Source: Gammaproteobacteria bacterium (lineage in GTDB: Bacteria > Pseudomonadota > Gammaproteobacteria > Pseudomonadales > Pseudohongiellaceae). Taken from it: DNA of 64,000 nt. Location: positions 594,839 through 658,838 of the forward strand of contig PASF01000001.1 in NCBI GenBank assembly GCA_002711845.1, written 5' to 3'. Shown here one piece after another: positions 35,716-44,334 of the stretch (positions within the stretch are counted from its first letter, which is position 1; every line of letters starts with the position of its first letter). The notes below the pieces were generated by a model. It ran no database searches. It was not told the origin of the DNA and worked only from the letters and a program-made list of their open reading frames with translations. Made by a program: the position numbers and the translations under genes.

Positions 35716-38492
35716 GCATTGTCTCCGGCGTGTTTGCGGTTAATCTGAGCGGAACTGTCCATCGCGCTGGCGAATTCCTCAATTGGCCCCTTGAGCCCGA
35801 AGCGGGGTTTGAATTTCATCAGTATGGCTGGCAGAAGCAGCAGGTCACACAATAGTGCGACAAATATTGCCAGCGCACCAAAAATACCGATCTTGGCCAT
35901 GCCCAGATACTCCGAGAAACCGAGTATGGCGAAGCCCAGGCCCAGAATCATGGTGGTAAACAGCACTGCGCGCCCGACGTCGTGCACGGTGCTGTCCAGT
36001 GCCTGCTGCATGTTGCGTGTGCGCACCAACTCGACACGGTAGTGTGTCATGAAGTGGATGGTGTCATCCACGGCTATGCCAATGATCACCGGCGCAATCA
36101 GCAGGGTATCGGTATCCAGAGGGATATCCAGCAGTCCCATCAGGCCGAAGGCGAGCAGCGCCGGAATCAGGTTGGGCACGATAGAGATCAGTCCAGCCTG
36201 GACGGAGCCGAGGGTGACAATCATGATCACGCTGATGACGCCGAGTGCCAGCAGGAAGCTGCTGTACTGTGACTGCGCGATTTCATCCATGGCCCGCATC
36301 ATCAAGGGAACCGAACCCGTGACGGTGACTTCCAGATCCGGAAATCGCGCCTGCAGTGGTGCAAATACGGTATCAATTTCCTCACCGAGTTCATCAAAAA
36401 ACAGCTGATACTGATACGAGCCGGCGTTGTACGCGTTGATGGTGATATGACTGCGGCTGAAATCATCGGAGACCAGGCTGCGTCGCTCCTCCGGGTTGGC
36501 ACTGTTGAACAGATACATCAGCTGCGACACGGTGATCGCAGAATCCGGAATACGGTAGTACGCCGGGTTGTCCTGATTCATGACCTGATGGGTATCCTTG
36601 ACTATATTGGCCAGTGAATAGGTACGGGACACCTCGTCGGGATAACGCTCAAGGATGTGCCTCTGCAGTGTCTCCATCGCGCGCAGCAGCGAGGGCTCCA
36701 TCAAACCGTCGCTGACGCCGCTGTCGATCATGATGGAAATATTCTGCGCCCCGGCCATGTGTTCATCGACGATGTTGTAAGCAACCCGCGGCGCGCTGTC
36801 CTGACGTGCCAGTTCCGACACGTTGCTGTCGATCTGGACTTGGCTGGTGCCATACAGGGAAGCAGTGAACAGGGTGGCAAACAACAGCAGAATGGTCTTT
36901 GGCCGGCGCGCAACCAGCGGCGGACAGGCGGCCAGCAGCCGGTCCTGCCAGCGCAGCACCACCAGTGCCGCCACACCAATGAGGGCAATATACAGCCCCA
37001 TCACAATGCCCGTGAGCCAAATCAGAAGTGTCAGGCCGACGACAATCGCCAGGACTCGCAGCGGCACCGGGCTTTGTCGCCAGAGATCTGCCAGCCGTCC
37101 GCGTTGGCCGTCGGGCTGTTCTGAGCCTGGCTGATGCGCCGGTTGTGCCCCCGGGTGCCAGACGCTGAGCAGAATGGGCAGTAACACCAGGGTAAAGAAA
37201 AATGCCATAAACACGCCGAGCGCCGACATGACACCAAACACCCTGATGGGCACCAGGCCAGAGGTGGTCAGGGCAAGCACCCCGGTCATGGTGGTGATGG
37301 TGGTGACCATGATGGCCAGGCCGGTTTTGCCATAGGCGCCGGTGAGTGCGTCATGGTGCTCGCGGCCCTGCTGGCGATAAACAAAGTAGGCACTCATGAC
37401 ATGCACACAGTCGGCGATGCCAACTGCAAAGACAAGCAGCACCGTCAGCGAAATCATGGTCGACAGTGTCACGCCAAACGCAACCGTTATGCCCCAGGTC
37501 CAGACCAGGCTCAGCGCAATGGTCAGAATTGACCAGGCGACGGCGCTGAAGGAGCGGAACAGGGTGCGTAGCAGAAACACAAAAATGGCGACCATGCCCG
37601 CTGCCAGCCAGGCAAACTGTTGCAGTACCTCGAACACCCAGGCCATCAGGGGTGGATTGCCTACCGGGTAGAAATCCAGTGTGTCGTCTACGTCACTGAA
37701 GACCTCGCTCAACGCTGTAAAAAAACGCTGGTACTCGACCATGTCGACGGTCTGGAAGGGAATGTCCTGAACGGTCGCGCTCTCGTCATAATACAGGTCG
37801 AAGCCGCCGTCGCCGCTGGCGGTGCTGTCGAAATCGCTGAAAAAGTCGCCCAGCGTGACATCTTCGGCGTTAACGGCGGGCTCGAAACCCGCCACCGGTT
37901 CGGCGCCGAAGGTTGTCTGTATCATCAGGGCCCCGAACCGGGCATCGGCCGAGTAGAACGCCAGCCTGAAGTCGTCCTCGGCCATGGCGTTGTCGCGGAT
38001 GGCTGCCAGTGCCTCGGCGTCATCCGGAATGACCTCGGGCACCAGTCTTTCCGAGCGCAGCGTATTACCATCCACCTGCTGGACGCGCAGGGTGGTAATC
38101 GATTGCACGCGCCTGATTTGCCCCAGTTCCTCAAGGTCGGCGTTGTAGTCGGCAGGATCAAGGTCACGCCAGTTGCGCAGTTTGTCCGTCAGTTCACTGA
38201 CTGCGCGTAACGACTCAGCAGAAAAAACATTGCCGTCCCTCGCTTCGTACACCAGAAACACGGAGTCGTCACTGCCGAACTGGGTACGAAACGAATTCAG
38301 CGCCGTGATGGCCGGATCGCTTTGATCCAGAAAGCTGTCAATGCTCATGTCCAGGCTGGTGCGGGTGGCAATGCTGTAAGCGCTGAGTACAGTGCCAGCC
38401 AGCAGCACGAGGCAGACCAGCAGCCTGTGCCTGACCATGGTGGCGGGTGCGCCGGCAAAAAAGCGGCTCAGCACCAGAAGCCCATTCTCCAT
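35712..38492 (-). CDS. RND-superfamily (MMPL) transporter
   Basis: A 926-aa inner-membrane exporter with two repeated halves, each with one helix, a large periplasmic loop and then five helices. The MMPL pattern GIADCVHVMSAYF appears in the first half and GIAVDDTIHFMTHY in the second; the acidic residues in these helix-4 motifs carry protons. The chain is shorter than HAE-1 drug pumps, as expected for the hydrophobe/lipid-exporting branch. It opens the operon with the LolA-like and DUF1302 genes. The substrate could be a lipid, sterol- or hopanoid-like molecule or hydrocarbon; this is inference from family habits. Confidence 0.9.
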   Translation of the reverse strand: MENGLLVLSRFFAGAPATMVRHRLLVCLVLLAGTVLSAYSIATRTSLDMSIDSFLDQSDPAITALNSFRTQFGSDDSVFLVYEARDGNVFSAESLRAVSELTDKLRNWRDLDPADYNADLEELGQIRRVQSITTLRVQQVDGNTLRSERLVPEVIPDDAEALAAIRDNAMAEDDFRLAFYSADARFGALMIQTTFGAEPVAGFEPAVNAEDVTLGDFFSDFDSTASGDGGFDLYYDESATVQDIPFQTVDMVEYQRFFTALSEVFSDVDDTLDFYPVGNPPLMAWVFEVLQQFAWLAAGMVAIFVFLLRTLFRSFSAVAWSILTIALSLVWTWGITVAFGVTLSTMISLTVLLVFAVGIADCVHVMSAYFVYRQQGREHHDALTGAYGKTGLAIMVTTITTMTGVLALTTSGLVPIRVFGVMSALGVFMAFFFTLVLLPILLSVWHPGAQPAHQPGSEQPDGQRGRLADLWRQSPVPLRVLAIVVGLTLLIWLTGIVMGLYIALIGVAALVVLRWQDRLLAACPPLVARRPKTILLLFATLFTASLYGTSQVQIDSNVSELARQDSAPRVAYNIVDEHMAGAQNISIMIDSGVSDGLMEPSLLRAMETLQRHILERYPDEVSRTYSLANIVKDTHQVMNQDNPAYYRIPDSAITVSQLMYLFNSANPEERRSLVSDDFSRSHITINAYNAGSYQYQLFFDELGEEIDTVFAPLQARFPDLEVTVTGSVPLMMRAMDEIAQSQYSSFLLALGVISVIMIVTLGSVQAGLISIVPNLIPALLAFGLMGLLDIPLDTDTLLIAPVIIGIAVDDTIHFMTHYRVELVRTRNMQQALDSTVHDVGRAVLFTTMILGLGFAILGFSEYLGMAKIGIFGALAIFVALLCDLLLLPAILMKFKPRFGLKGPIEEFASAMDSSAQINRKHAGDNA

Positions 38493-38590
38493 CGGGGTGA
38501 CTCCAGTACGCCCTGTTACCGCTTAAAACCAGGACTGATTGATTTATTGTTATTGCTAGTTGGGGTAGCGATGCCGGGCAATGACTTGCC

Positions 38591-38953
38591 TCAGCACCGA
38601 TAAATGCCGAAAGTCTGGCGTCCCTCATTGATGGTCGATTCCGGTACTATCCGGTTGCCGCCGTCTTCGCCTGCCTCATTGCGCGCCAGATCCACCAGCT
38701 CTGCCTGCAACCGGCTGGCGCCGCGATCGACGAATCCTATGCTGTCCAGGGCATTGACATTGGTGACGCCGATGCGGCGGCAACTGGTGACTTCTGCCGC
38801 GGTCGCCAGGCTGACCTGCTCACCCGCCGGGGTAAGCTGGACCCAGCTGCTGCAGGCACTTGCCAGAAAAATCAGCGTGCCCAGCAGCGGCAGGCGAAGG
38901 CCTGTGGCACGCATGCTGCGGTAATCTGGAAATCGAACACATGAGCGGGTCAT
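38591..38953 (-). CDS. DUF4156 lipoprotein (YjeI-like)
   Basis: A 120-aa lipoprotein; signal peptide with lipobox LASAC. The mature part has the DUF4156 pattern: VQLTPAGEQV, then V-T-S-C-R-R-I-G and a region ending in EAGEDGGNRIV. A terminal Cys (YRC) may pair with the internal one. The ATG at 38953 has AAGAGG eight bases upstream; an internal ATG further on is an alternative. The gene stands alone between the RND operon and the divergent SDR gene. Function of the family is unknown. Confidence 0.8.
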   Translation of the reverse strand: MTRSCVRFPDYRSMRATGLRLPLLGTLIFLASACSSWVQLTPAGEQVSLATAAEVTSCRRIGVTNVNALDSIGFVDRGASRLQAELVDLARNEAGEDGGNRIVPESTINEGRQTFGIYRC

Positions 38954-39195
38954 ACAAAGAGCCTCTTGGTTGTTATGGCGCCGGCACACAGCTGCTTGGA
39001 GCGTAAACCGTGAACGTATTCAGCTGACCGGCAGGCCGTGTGTATTATCCTTGTTCTCCGGCACTTGGCAACTGCCCAATAGGGCTAAAGGTGTGCGTTG
39101 CTTCACGGTTTTTGCCTCGGTGTCAGGGGCAGAGGCAGGTCTGCGGGCATTTGTGCTAATATCGCGCCATTCGACAATCTATAGGGAGAAGGAAC

Positions 39196-39927
39196 ATGCT
39201 GGCACCAGATACTGTGCTGAACGGAAAGAACATCGTGGTTATCGGCGGCACTTCGGGTATCGGTCTGGCCACCGCAATCGCCGCCAGCAAGCTGGGTGGC
39301 AAGGTCTGGGCCTGCGGGCGCTCCGCCGAACACATGGAGAAAGCCCGCGCCGCCAGTGAGGGCAAGGTGGCGCTGGTGCAGCTGGATACTCACGATGACG
39401 ATGCCATGACTCGTCTGTTCACGGAGATCGGGCACATTGATCACCTGGTGTCGGCTGCCACTGGCGGCACGCGCACGCTCAAACCCTTTGTCGAACAGAC
39501 TGAAGAGCAGTTTCAGGCTGCCTTCGGCAAGTTGTGGGGTTACGCCAAAGTCGCCCGCATCGGCGCCCCGTTTGTTGCCAAAGATGGCAGCATCACTTTT
39601 GTCAGCGGCGCGCCAGCGCGTCGCTTCAAAGCCAATATGTCGGCGTTGAGCTGCGTGGGTGGTGCGGTAGAGAACATGGTGCGTTGCCTGGCGGTCGAGC
39701 TGAGCCCGGTCAGGGTGAACGTGGTGTCGCCCGGTATTGTAGATACTGCGCTGTTTGACTGGATGGGTGATGAAAAGTCAGCACGCGTGACTGCCATGAC
39801 CCAGGGGCAGCTGGTGCGCCGAATCGGGCGACCGGAGGAGGTCGCCAGTGCGCTGGTGTACCTGATGCTGAACGGATATGCCACTGGGACGACCGTCGAT
39901 GTCGACGGCGGGCAGTTGTTAAGCTGA
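39196..39927 (+). CDS. SDR-family oxidoreductase with atypical active site
   Basis: A 243-aa Rossmann protein of the short-chain dehydrogenase/reductase type. The nucleotide-binding glycine motif is IGGTSGIG near residues 15-22, an NAD(P)-binding variant of TGxxxGIG. SPGIVDT and the end GTTVDVDGGQLL are standard. The usual catalytic Tyr-x-x-x-Lys after the FVSG serine is not found: the matching stretch reads FKANMSALSCVGGAVENM. It may use a different chemistry or be a binding protein. GGGAGAAGG precedes the ATG. The nitroreductase starts inside its stop (TGATG), so the pair is co-translated. Confidence 0.85.
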   Translation: MLAPDTVLNGKNIVVIGGTSGIGLATAIAASKLGGKVWACGRSAEHMEKARAASEGKVALVQLDTHDDDAMTRLFTEIGHIDHLVSAATGGTRTLKPFVEQTEEQFQAAFGKLWGYAKVARIGAPFVAKDGSITFVSGAPARRFKANMSALSCVGGAVENMVRCLAVELSPVRVNVVSPGIVDTALFDWMGDEKSARVTAMTQGQLVRRIGRPEEVASALVYLMLNGYATGTTVDVDGGQLLS

Positions 39928-40613
39928 TGGCCGGGATGACATTGCATGACGCCATCCATCAGCGCCGGTCGGTCCGCGGCTATCTGCCGGACGCCATCGC
40001 TGATGAGGTACTGACCCGTATCTTTGAGCTGGCACAGCTGGCGCCGTCCAACTGTAATGTGCAGCCCTGGAAGGTGTTTGTTGCCACCGGTGAGCTGCGC
40101 GATCAGCTCAGCGCAGAGATGCAGCGCCGTGTGATTGCCCGCGAACCGGCGACTCCGGATTACGAGTACCGGGGTGATTTTGACGGTGAATACCGCAAGC
40201 GGCAGGTAGAGTGCGCGGTTGCGCTGTACTCGCAGATGGGCATAGAGCGCCATGACCGGGAAGGCCGCGAACGGGCAGTATTGCGCAACTTCGAGTTTTT
40301 TGATGCGCCCTACATGGCCTTTATCGGCATGGACCAGGCCTTCGGTACCACAGTGGCCATTGATGTCGGCATGTACGCACAGAACCTGATGCTGGCGATG
40401 GTCGCCAATGGCGTGCACAGCTGCCCGATGGGCACCATGCGCAACTACCCGGACCTGGTGCGTGATGCCTTTGGTCTGGGCGATGAAACCCGTATACTGT
40501 TCGGATTGGCCTTTGGTTATGAAGACACCTCAGTGCCAGCCAATCGCACCCGAACGACACGTGAACCGGTCTCGGCCAGTGTCGTCATGAGAAGTGTGTC
40601 CACAAAAAAATAA
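39927..40613 (+). CDS. nitroreductase-family FMN oxidoreductase
   Basis: A 228-aa flavin enzyme of the nitroreductase group, expected to use NAD(P)H to reduce nitro compounds, quinones or related substrates in the cytoplasm. N-terminal RRSVRGYLPD carries the FMN phosphate contact, followed by LAQLAPSNCNVQPWKVFV, the standard second FMN element. The C-terminal NRTRTTREPV replaces the typical C-terminal FMN contact. The ATG overlaps the SDR stop (TGATG). Adjacent SDR and nitroreductase genes suggest a shared small-molecule reduction pathway, which I cannot name. Confidence 0.9.
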   Translation: MAGMTLHDAIHQRRSVRGYLPDAIADEVLTRIFELAQLAPSNCNVQPWKVFVATGELRDQLSAEMQRRVIAREPATPDYEYRGDFDGEYRKRQVECAVALYSQMGIERHDREGRERAVLRNFEFFDAPYMAFIGMDQAFGTTVAIDVGMYAQNLMLAMVANGVHSCPMGTMRNYPDLVRDAFGLGDETRILFGLAFGYEDTSVPANRTRTTREPVSASVVMRSVSTKK

Positions 40614-40634
40614 TGAAAAGCCTGAGGGCATGGA

Positions 40635-41123
40635 ATGCGTTTCAAACCTGTTGTCCTGATTTACGATATTGATAACCGTCTGGTGGACGACGTTGCTGCA
40701 GAAATCGGTATCACCGGCAAATACACCAGTATCAATACCTATAACGAAGCCAATGCCATGGATGCTGTGCGTCAGTACGACCGTGGCTTTGGCTGGCTGA
40801 CCAATAAACTGGCCTGCATCATCACGGGCTGGAACAGTCACAAAAAACCACGTGATCAGTTCCTCTACCGGTTGCGGGCCATTGAGCGCAAAAGCCCTCT
40901 GCGCGACCCCTCGCCGGTCATTATCATCAGTGAGGACCATCGTAGCGACCTGAAACAACGCGCGCTGGAGCCGGCGGACGGTCAGGTGGCAGCCTATCTG
41001 CATCCGGACGATTTCCGGCAGTCACTGGCAGGATTACTTGAAGAAATTGTCTACCAGGACAACGCCGAAACACTGAACAAACAGGCGTTGAGTATGTTTC
41101 TTGCGGGTAAGGATCAGGAGTAG
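40635..41123 (+). CDS. pseudo-receiver-like protein
   Basis: A 162-aa soluble protein resembling a response-regulator receiver in its pattern: a first strand VVLIYDIDNRL with acidic residues, then a helix, a strand ACIITGW where the phosphorylated Asp would sit, a strand PVIIIS, and a final LHPDDF where the conserved Lys would lie. The phospho-acceptor Asp and the Lys appear to be replaced (Thr/Gly and His), so phosphorylation is unlikely. The next gene codes for a membrane protein 5 bp later and the pair is probably co-expressed. The fold assignment is inferred from pattern; function unknown. Confidence 0.55.
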   Translation: MRFKPVVLIYDIDNRLVDDVAAEIGITGKYTSINTYNEANAMDAVRQYDRGFGWLTNKLACIITGWNSHKKPRDQFLYRLRAIERKSPLRDPSPVIIISEDHRSDLKQRALEPADGQVAAYLHPDDFRQSLAGLLEEIVYQDNAETLNKQALSMFLAGKDQE

Positions 41124-41128
41124 GGCGC

Positions 41129-41704
41129 TTGTCCAAATTCGAGTTCATCATGATGTTTGTGTCAGTTGTGGTCGCGTTTGCCATGGCTGAACTGCTGATG
41201 GGCTGGGGCAAGATCATCCGCGCACGCCACCGTGTCAGTCATCCATGGCTGCTGGCAGGCTGGTCGTTCTGGTTACTGATCATTATCACCTACCATTACC
41301 TGGGGTTCTGGGAGTACCAGGCCTACAATTTCACCAAAGTAGCCCCCATGGTGTTGTTTCTGGCGGCGCCCATCATGATGGTGCTGTTGACGTTTGTGTT
41401 GACGCCGGAGCTGCGTTATTACCAGAAGATGGACCTGGAGGCGCACTACTTTGAGACCAAGAACTGGTTCTTCGGCATGGTGATCATTTTTCTGGTGCTG
41501 TCACGGGCATCAGACCCGTTGTTGCCGGATTTTGCTGACACCTGGGAGCGTCGCTCGCTGGGTACCGTGCTGGTCAGTTTTTCGGTCATCTGGTTATTGT
41601 TTACGCACAATCGTACCGTGCACTATGGGCTGTTGCTCTTCAACCTGGCGTACCTGATTCTGGTTTCCAGTATCATTCCCGTAACCGGCCTTACCGCATT
41701 CTAG
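41129..41704 (+). CDS. multi-pass membrane protein of unknown function
   Basis: A 191-aa protein with about five to six hydrophobic helices and few polar loops, beginning MSKFEFIMMFVSVVVAFAMA, then a basic loop (GWGKIIRARHR). The start is TTG at 41129 with AGGAG eight bases upstream, only five bases after the receiver-like gene. A strong terminator follows at 41761-41800. No known family is recognised. The basic loop and tandem arrangement suggest a membrane partner for the preceding protein. Confidence 0.6.
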   Translation: MSKFEFIMMFVSVVVAFAMAELLMGWGKIIRARHRVSHPWLLAGWSFWLLIIITYHYLGFWEYQAYNFTKVAPMVLFLAAPIMMVLLTFVLTPELRYYQKMDLEAHYFETKNWFFGMVIIFLVLSRASDPLLPDFADTWERRSLGTVLVSFSVIWLLFTHNRTVHYGLLLFNLAYLILVSSIIPVTGLTAF

Positions 41705-41760
41705 TCTGTGGCAGGATTTGGTTGACCAGAACACTTCGGCCACGCGCATTTGGCAGACAC

Positions 41761-41800
41761 AAAAAAGCCCGCCCCTGTTATATCAGGGGCGGGCTTTTTT
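41761..41800. terminator. bidirectional rho-independent terminator
   Basis: AAAAAAGCCCGCCCCTG and CAGGGGCGGGCTTTTTT form a perfect 17-bp stem with a six-base loop (TTATAT). T-runs on both strands let it end both the membrane-protein transcript and the opposing ectABC transcript. Confidence 0.95.
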
Positions 41801-41814
41801 GTTCGATAACGCGA

Positions 41815-42198
41815 TCAGGATGACGCGGGGTAGGCCCCATCGGCATCATGTACTTCGCGACCGGTTACCGGTGGGTTGAAGACACAGGCCAGGCTCAATT
41901 CTTCATGTGCATAAAGAATATGCTTGTCATGCTTGTCCAGTACGTACAGAGTGCCAGGCGTTATCGCGTGAGTCTGCCCAGTAGCCAAATCCTTGATTTC
42001 ACCTTTCCCGGAAATGCAGTACACCGACTCGAGGTGGTTCTTGTAATGCATGTGGGTTTCAGTGTCAGCGAAAATGGTGGTGATATGAAACGAGAAACCC
42101 ATGTTGTCGTCTGCCAGCAACATGCGCACACTCTGCCAGGTTTTCGACTTTACGCTTCGATCGCTCTGTTCACATTCCTGTAACTGTCTGACTATCAT
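41815..42198 (-). CDS. ectC: L-ectoine synthase
   Basis: A 127-aa cupin enzyme that closes N-gamma-acetyl-diaminobutyrate to ectoine, a compatible solute, in the cytoplasm. The EctC pattern [33 protein letters not shown] is split by the metal-binding cupin residues (Glu57, Tyr and His in the family), and the C-terminal [19 protein letters not shown] is standard. Length is normal for the family. It is the last gene of the ectABC operon, 53 bp after ectB, and ends before the strong terminator at 41761. Confidence 0.97.
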   Translation of the reverse strand: MIVRQLQECEQSDRSVKSKTWQSVRMLLADDNMGFSFHITTIFADTETHMHYKNHLESVYCISGKGEIKDLATGQTHAITPGTLYVLDKHDKHILYAHEELSLACVFNPPVTGREVHDADGAYPASS

Positions 42199-42251
42199 GC
42201 TGTCTCCTTGTAGCTTCGGTAAATGTCTGATCTAAATGATCAGTCGGCGTC

Positions 42252-43526
42252 TCAGGACGCTATGCTGAGCTCTTTCTGGAAAGTATGTGCCACAGCTTCT
42301 TCAAGTATATCGAGACCTTTGTCCAGCTCTTCCATGGTGATGATCAAAGGACACAGGCACTTCACGACCTGACTGTCGGCGCCACTGGTTTCAATGACGA
42401 GGTTTTTGGTGAAAGCGTATTTGCAGATCTTGCCTGCCAACTCGCCATCTCGACACTCAAGGCCCTGCATGAAGCCGCGGCCCTTGGCCTTGACCAGCTT
42501 CCTGTCGTACTTGCCCGCGATTTTCTTCAGGCGCGTGGTCAGGTGCGCGATTTTCTTTTGCACGTCGGTCTGGAATTTGTCGTCTGACCAGAATTCTTTA
42601 AGTGCAGCATTCGCCGTTACAAAAGCATGGTTATTGCCGCGGAACGTACCGTTGTGCTCACCGGGCTTCCAGGTGTCCAGCTCTGGTTTAATCAGTGTGA
42701 CCGCGAAGGGCAGACCATAACCGCTCAGCGATTTCGACAGCGTAATAAGGTCGGGTTTGATGCCCGACTCTTCAAAGCTGAAGAAACGTCCCGAACGACC
42801 ACAACCGGCCTGGATATCGTCGGCGATCAGGATAATGTCGTGCTTGCGGCACAACTTCTCGATGGCGCGCAGCCAATCGTTGCTGGCCACGTTCAAACCA
42901 CCTTCACCCTGGATAGTTTCCAGGATAACCGCCGCGGGCTTGTCCAGACCGCTGGATGAATCTTCCAACAGGTTCTCGAAGAACTTCACGGTGTCCAGTT
43001 CTTCGCCCATGTAATTCGAGTATGGCAAGTGTGTGACGCCGCCCAGCGGAATGCCTGAAGCATCGCGGTGATGGGAGTTGCCGGTCGCTGCCATGGCGCC
43101 CAGGGATACCCCGTGGAAACCATTGGTAAAAGCGACGATGTTGTGACGGCCGGTTACATTGCGGGCAATCTTCAGCGCTGCTTCTACGGCGTTGGTACCA
43201 GTCGGGCCGGTGAATTGAACCATGTAGTTCATGTCGCGCGGCTTGAAGATCAGCTCATTGAGATTGGTCAGGAACTCTTCCTTGGCACTCGTATGCATGT
43301 CCAGGCCGTGCGCAATACCGTCACGCTCGATGTATTCGAGCAGTGCCTTTTTCAGTACCGGATTGTTGTGACCATAGTTCAGCGTGCCTGCGCCGGCCAG
43401 AAAATCAAGGTAGGCCTTACCGTCAGTGTCATACAGATACGCACCCTGAGCTTTGTCAAAAATGACCGGAAATGCACGTGCATAGCTTTGTACTTCAGAT
43501 TCAATATCCTTAAATATATTTGTCAT
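42252..43526 (-). CDS. ectB: diaminobutyrate-2-oxoglutarate aminotransferase
   Basis: A 424-aa class-III aminotransferase that converts aspartate semialdehyde to 2,4-diaminobutyrate with glutamate as donor, the first step of ectoine synthesis. The PLP-binding lysine is at position 265 in the stretch LITLSKSLSG, with the upstream ADDIQAGCGRSG element that binds the cofactor. Length matches EctB. It overlaps the end of ectA (ATGA at 43523-43526), showing coupling, and is followed by ectC after 53 bp. Confidence 0.97.
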   Translation of the reverse strand: MTNIFKDIESEVQSYARAFPVIFDKAQGAYLYDTDGKAYLDFLAGAGTLNYGHNNPVLKKALLEYIERDGIAHGLDMHTSAKEEFLTNLNELIFKPRDMNYMVQFTGPTGTNAVEAALKIARNVTGRHNIVAFTNGFHGVSLGAMAATGNSHHRDASGIPLGGVTHLPYSNYMGEELDTVKFFENLLEDSSSGLDKPAAVILETIQGEGGLNVASNDWLRAIEKLCRKHDIILIADDIQAGCGRSGRFFSFEESGIKPDLITLSKSLSGYGLPFAVTLIKPELDTWKPGEHNGTFRGNNHAFVTANAALKEFWSDDKFQTDVQKKIAHLTTRLKKIAGKYDRKLVKAKGRGFMQGLECRDGELAGKICKYAFTKNLVIETSGADSQVVKCLCPLIITMEELDKGLDILEEAVAHTFQKELSIAS

Positions 43527-44083
43527 TTCTGTTCTCCATCAAGGGTGTCTTTACTAAGAGGTCCAATGCGCAACTTGTACTCGGTGTCGTGCAGATTGAG
43601 AAAATGCGTCTGCCTGTCAAACATGACAGATTCATCAATGCTGCAGTTATTGCGTCGGGCCAATGAAGCAAACATCGCGCGTGAAGCGGCGTTGTCGCTG
43701 GTGACTGTGGTTTCCACGAATTGGACGGCCTTGCACGCGTCAGCGGCGAGAATGGCATTCAACATGCGTCCGGCCAGCCCCTGCTTCTGGGCGACAGTAT
43801 CCACCGCTACCTGCCAGACAAACAGTGTGTCAGGCTGTTGTGGCGGAATATATGCCGTTACCAGGCCAACGATATCGTCACCCATGGTTGCCACAACACT
43901 GGTCTGCGAAAAGTGCGTGCAGATGGCCAGATAGCAATACAGGGAGTTATCGTCCAGAAACGCGCTCTTGCGAATCAGATTGTGGACAGGCGCACCGTCT
44001 TCGGATGTCGGGGTGCGTAATTGAATGGTTTGTCGGGGGTCGGGTCTTTCTTGAAGCGCAGGCGCTTCTTGAAAAGTAGTCAT
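43523..44083 (-). CDS. ectA: L-2,4-diaminobutyrate acetyltransferase
   Basis: A 186-aa GNAT-fold acetyltransferase that acetylates diaminobutyrate on the gamma-amino group, the second step of ectoine synthesis. The acetyl-CoA-binding segment QKQGLAGRML is present, and the VGLVTAYIPP strand lies before it, as in EctA. It is the first gene of ectABC and overlaps ectB by ATGA. No ectD, ask_ect or ectR gene follows or precedes it in the window. Confidence 0.96.
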   Translation of the reverse strand: MTTFQEAPALQERPDPRQTIQLRTPTSEDGAPVHNLIRKSAFLDDNSLYCYLAICTHFSQTSVVATMGDDIVGLVTAYIPPQQPDTLFVWQVAVDTVAQKQGLAGRMLNAILAADACKAVQFVETTVTSDNAASRAMFASLARRNNCSIDESVMFDRQTHFLNLHDTEYKLRIGPLSKDTLDGEQK

Positions 44084-44160
44084 AACAAACAGTGTGTTTC
44101 CCTTTGTTAATGAAAAGTTGATGTAAGCTGGCGTTGCTACGTGTGTTTCGCAATATCAGA

Positions 44161-44208
44161 TATCTATAGTTTTTATCTATGAATATTGAAAACGTGATAA
44201 TTATATCA
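44161..44208 (-). promoter_or_regulatory. AT-rich leader upstream of ectA with repeated motifs
   Basis: This AT-rich segment lies 78-125 bp upstream of ectA. It contains a direct repeat of TATCTAT (44161-44167 and 44174-44180) and an inverted repeat TGATA-ATTA-TATCA (44195-44208). It is a candidate osmoregulated promoter/operator region. The exact -35 and -10 elements were not resolved. Confidence 0.4.
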
Positions 44209-44255
44209 AAATAGAGCCTTGATGTCTAAGCCGCATGCATGAGGCTTTTCACAAG

Positions 44256-44290
44256 GCAAAAAAAACGGCGCCACTCATGGGCGCCGTTCT
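44256..44290 (-). terminator. rho-independent terminator of the quinoprotein gene
   Basis: On the minus strand, AACGGCGCC pairs with GGCGCCGTT across a seven-base loop and is followed by nine T residues. It ends the transcript of the cytochrome-quinoprotein gene and isolates it from ectABC. Confidence 0.9.
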
Positions 44291-44334
44291 TGTTGGCAAG
44301 CCTTGCAGGCTCTGCGGTCTGTGCTGTTGCGCCC

